A stretch of 6,237 nucleotides of DNA from Gammaproteobacteria bacterium (GTDB lineage: Bacteria > Pseudomonadota > Gammaproteobacteria > QOAV01). The stretch's first letter is position 1, and every line of letters starts with the position of its first letter. Positions 4,576 to 6,237 of the stretch are shown piece after piece. Under the pieces are notes generated by a model. The model had not been told where the DNA came from and did not search any database. It worked only from the letters and a program-made list of their open reading frames with translations. Both the position numbers and the translations under genes were made by a program. The stretch is taken from the NCBI GenBank assembly GCA_003972845.1, contig QOAV01000235.1, positions 1 through 6,237 of the forward strand, in the 5' to 3' direction.

Positions 4576-5954
4576 GGAGAGGGAAATATCTTGCCCGGAT
4601 TGAGTATGTTGTCCGGATCAAACACGGTTTTCAGCTTGCGCATCAGGTCCAGGCTGGCGGTGTCGATTTCCTGGCTGATATAGTCACGCTTCTCGATGCC
4701 TATACCGTGTTCTCCTGACAGGGTGCCGCCCAGTTCCAGCACCAGGGTGAACAGCGACCGGAGGCATTGCCGGGCGCTGGCGTCCTGCGCGGGATCCGTG
4801 TTGTCATACAGCAGATTGACATGAATGTTGCCATTGCCGGCATGACCGAAATTGACAATGGAAAGATGGTATTGCTCGCTCAGGCGTTCGATGCCGTGGA
4901 TCAGATCCGGGATGCGGGTTACTGGCACCACCACATCTTCATTCAACTTGTTGGGCGCGATTTTTCGCAGGGCGGGAGACAGCGCCTTGCGTGTTGCCCA
5001 CAGTTGTCGGGATTCTGCCTCCGTTGTGGCAATACGCTGTTCCAGCAAGCCGTCATTGTTCAGGGCTGCCGATACTGACTGAACGGAACTGTCCAGGCAG
5101 TCAACAGCCCCATCCACTTCAACCATGAGCAGGGCGCCGGCATGTTGCGGCAAATCCGCATCGGAAAAATCCCGAATCATGTCAATGGCGGGTCGGTCGA
5201 TGAATTCCACAGCGCAGGGCATGACCGGCTGCGTCATGATGCTGATGATGGCGCGGGTGGCGGCGTCGATGCTGGCGTAGGATGCCATGACAGTGCGCCG
5301 GGATTCGGGTAGCGGCAGCAGTTTGAGCGTTGCTTCGGTAATCACCGCAAGCGTGCCTTCGGAGCCGATAATGAGCCGGGTGAGGTCGTAGCCGACCACG
5401 CCTTTGGTCGTGTTGGTGCCGGTAACGATTTCCTTGCCGGCCCCGGTAATGGCTTTCAGGCCCAGCACGTTTTCCCGCGTGGTGCCGTATTTGACCGCAC
5501 GCGGCCCGGCGGCGTTGAAAGCCAGATTGCCGCCCACGGTGCAAAATGCCGAGCTGCCCGGATCGGGCGCCCAGAACAGACCGTGTTCAGCGGCAGCCTG
5601 TTGCACCGCGTCGTTGATGACGCCTGGTTGCACATGCATGGTGCGATTGCCAGGGTCGATGTCAATTATGCTGTCCATGCGTTCCAGCGCCATGACTATA
5701 CTGTTTTCCACCGGCACCGCGCCGCCGGTGGTGCCGGTGCCGCTGCCGCGCGGCACCAGAGCAATACGGTTGTTCCTCGCCGTCGCAATCAGTTGTCCAA
5801 TCTGATCTGATGTGGTGGGGAAAGCAACCGCCAGCGGAGATAGCTGCCGGCGCGAATTGTCGAAACCATAAGTCCAGCAATCGGCCGGGTCGAGCAGCAG
5901 ATTGGCGTGCCCCAGTATTTCCCGAAGGCGTTCGGCGAGACTATCTGACAGCAC
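4572..5954 (-). CDS. FAD-linked oxidase, GlcD/LDHD type
   Basis: A 460-residue flavoprotein of the VAO/PCMH superfamily, probably oxidising a 2-hydroxy acid such as D-lactate or glycolate; the exact substrate cannot be read. The FAD-binding domain holds PRGSGTGTTGGAVPV (68-82), DPGSSAFCTVGGNLAFNA (131-148) and IIGSEGTLAVITEATLKLLP (195-214). The C-terminal domain holds NEDVVVP (338-344), the metal-site pair in HAGNGNIHVN (His371, His378), SGEHGIGIEKRDY (413-425) and FDPDNILNPGKIF (445-457). No glcE or glcF neighbour and no Fe-S cysteine motif is present, so it looks like a stand-alone enzyme that passes electrons to an unknown acceptor. I chose the GTG at 5954 because family members start about ten residues before the DPADCW-type motif. 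The frame opens further to an ATG at 6023 and a TTG at 6050, but that extra stretch is unlike the family and would overlap the upstream gene by about 80 to 110 bases. Confidence 0.88.
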   Translation of the reverse strand: MLSDSLAERLREILGHANLLLDPADCWTYGFDNSRRQLSPLAVAFPTTSDQIGQLIATARNNRIALVPRGSGTGTTGGAVPVENSIVMALERMDSIIDIDPGNRTMHVQPGVINDAVQQAAAEHGLFWAPDPGSSAFCTVGGNLAFNAAGPRAVKYGTTRENVLGLKAITGAGKEIVTGTNTTKGVVGYDLTRLIIGSEGTLAVITEATLKLLPLPESRRTVMASYASIDAATRAIISIMTQPVMPCAVEFIDRPAIDMIRDFSDADLPQHAGALLMVEVDGAVDCLDSSVQSVSAALNNDGLLEQRIATTEAESRQLWATRKALSPALRKIAPNKLNEDVVVPVTRIPDLIHGIERLSEQYHLSIVNFGHAGNGNIHVNLLYDNTDPAQDASARQCLRSLFTLVLELGGTLSGEHGIGIEKRDYISQEIDTASLDLMRKLKTVFDPDNILNPGKIFPSP

Positions 5955-6237
5955 GAATGCGCGACAGCAATTCGGTGGTGGAACGCTGATACCGGAAAGG
6001 AATGGAGTGAACTTCGCCGCCATGGCTGCGCACAAACTCCGCGCCGACAATATGCTCCGGAGGCCAGTCTCCGCCCTTGACCAGATGGTTCGGTTGAATT
6101 TGCTCGATCAGGCGCATTGGCGTGTCGTCTTCAAACGGAACCGCCAGGGAAACGCAACGCAAGGCGGCGAGTACAGCGAGGCGGTCCTCCAGCGGATTGA
6201 TCGGTCGATCAGCGCCTTTCTCCAGTCGTCTGACCGA
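5941..6237 (-). CDS. hldE: D-glycero-beta-D-manno-heptose 1-phosphate adenylyltransferase, C-terminal part (partial)
   Basis: Only the last 98 residues are in view; the 5' end lies beyond the right edge. The reading frame is open from the first base at 6237. It shows the end of the RfaE domain II nucleotidyltransferase fold: SVRRLEKGADRPINPLEDR (the loop seen in E. coli as RLKGDSRPVNPLEQR), AVPFEDDTP, LVKGGDW, IVGAEFV, GGEVHSIPF and STTELLSRIR. This enzyme makes ADP-heptose for the LPS inner core, in the cytoplasm. Whether the full gene is the bifunctional kinase-plus-transferase hldE or a stand-alone hldC (rfaE2) cannot be told. The HSIPF-x-x-x-RSTT ending reminds me of stand-alone forms, but that is memory, not proof. 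It overlaps the start chosen for the oxidase gene by 14 bases, so the two are probably in one operon. Confidence 0.88.
   Translation of the reverse strand, partial: SVRRLEKGADRPINPLEDRLAVLAALRCVSLAVPFEDDTPMRLIEQIQPNHLVKGGDWPPEHIVGAEFVRSHGGEVHSIPFRYQRSTTELLSRIRAVR

Noticed and set aside
5955..6050. N-terminal extension of the oxidase gene to the TTG at 6050 or the ATG at 6023
   Set aside because: The added residues (rich in Pro, Cys and Ser) are unlike family N-termini and lie entirely over the conserved end of the heptose nucleotidyltransferase gene. The ATG at 6023 remains possible but is less likely.

Overview
This 6.2 kb window reads as chromosomal DNA from a gammaproteobacterium. The main reason is a clear SlmA (nucleoid occlusion) protein together with an LPS heptose gene of the HldE type and a CspA-family cold shock gene. 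I cannot place the lineage more finely. Every gene I can support is on the minus strand, so gene order below runs from the right end of the window to the left. Base composition looks even throughout. I see no mobile element, CRISPR array, tRNA or rRNA.

Right half (about 6237 to 3042): a tightly packed run of five genes. It holds the C-terminal part of a heptose-1-phosphate nucleotidyltransferase (cut by the window edge), an FAD-linked GlcD/LDHD-type oxidase, a membrane-anchored DUF3301 protein, the division regulator slmA, and a secreted protein with two SmpA/OmlA-like repeats. Neighbours overlap by about 14, 4 and 29 bases or abut with no gap, which points to one transcript with coupled translation. 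The run mixes envelope synthesis, redox metabolism and division control.

Middle (2963 to 555): after a 78-base gap comes a three-gene cassette. It encodes a NodU/CmcH-type O-carbamoyltransferase of 613 residues, an SxtJ-family membrane protein, and a 50-residue DUF5989 membrane protein. The genes are separated by +1 and -1 bases. The cassette looks like a membrane-associated carbamoylation module. The carbamoyltransferase family is well known, but the substrate and the role of the two small membrane partners are not evident. This is the most likely place for under-described biology in the window.

Left end (554 to 1): a stand-alone cold shock gene with a likely promoter near 449-476 and a leader of roughly 110 bases. 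The leader contains two hairpins, and the second is followed directly by a T-rich tract just before the ribosome binding site, so it resembles an attenuator. A clear rho-independent terminator lies at 35-69.
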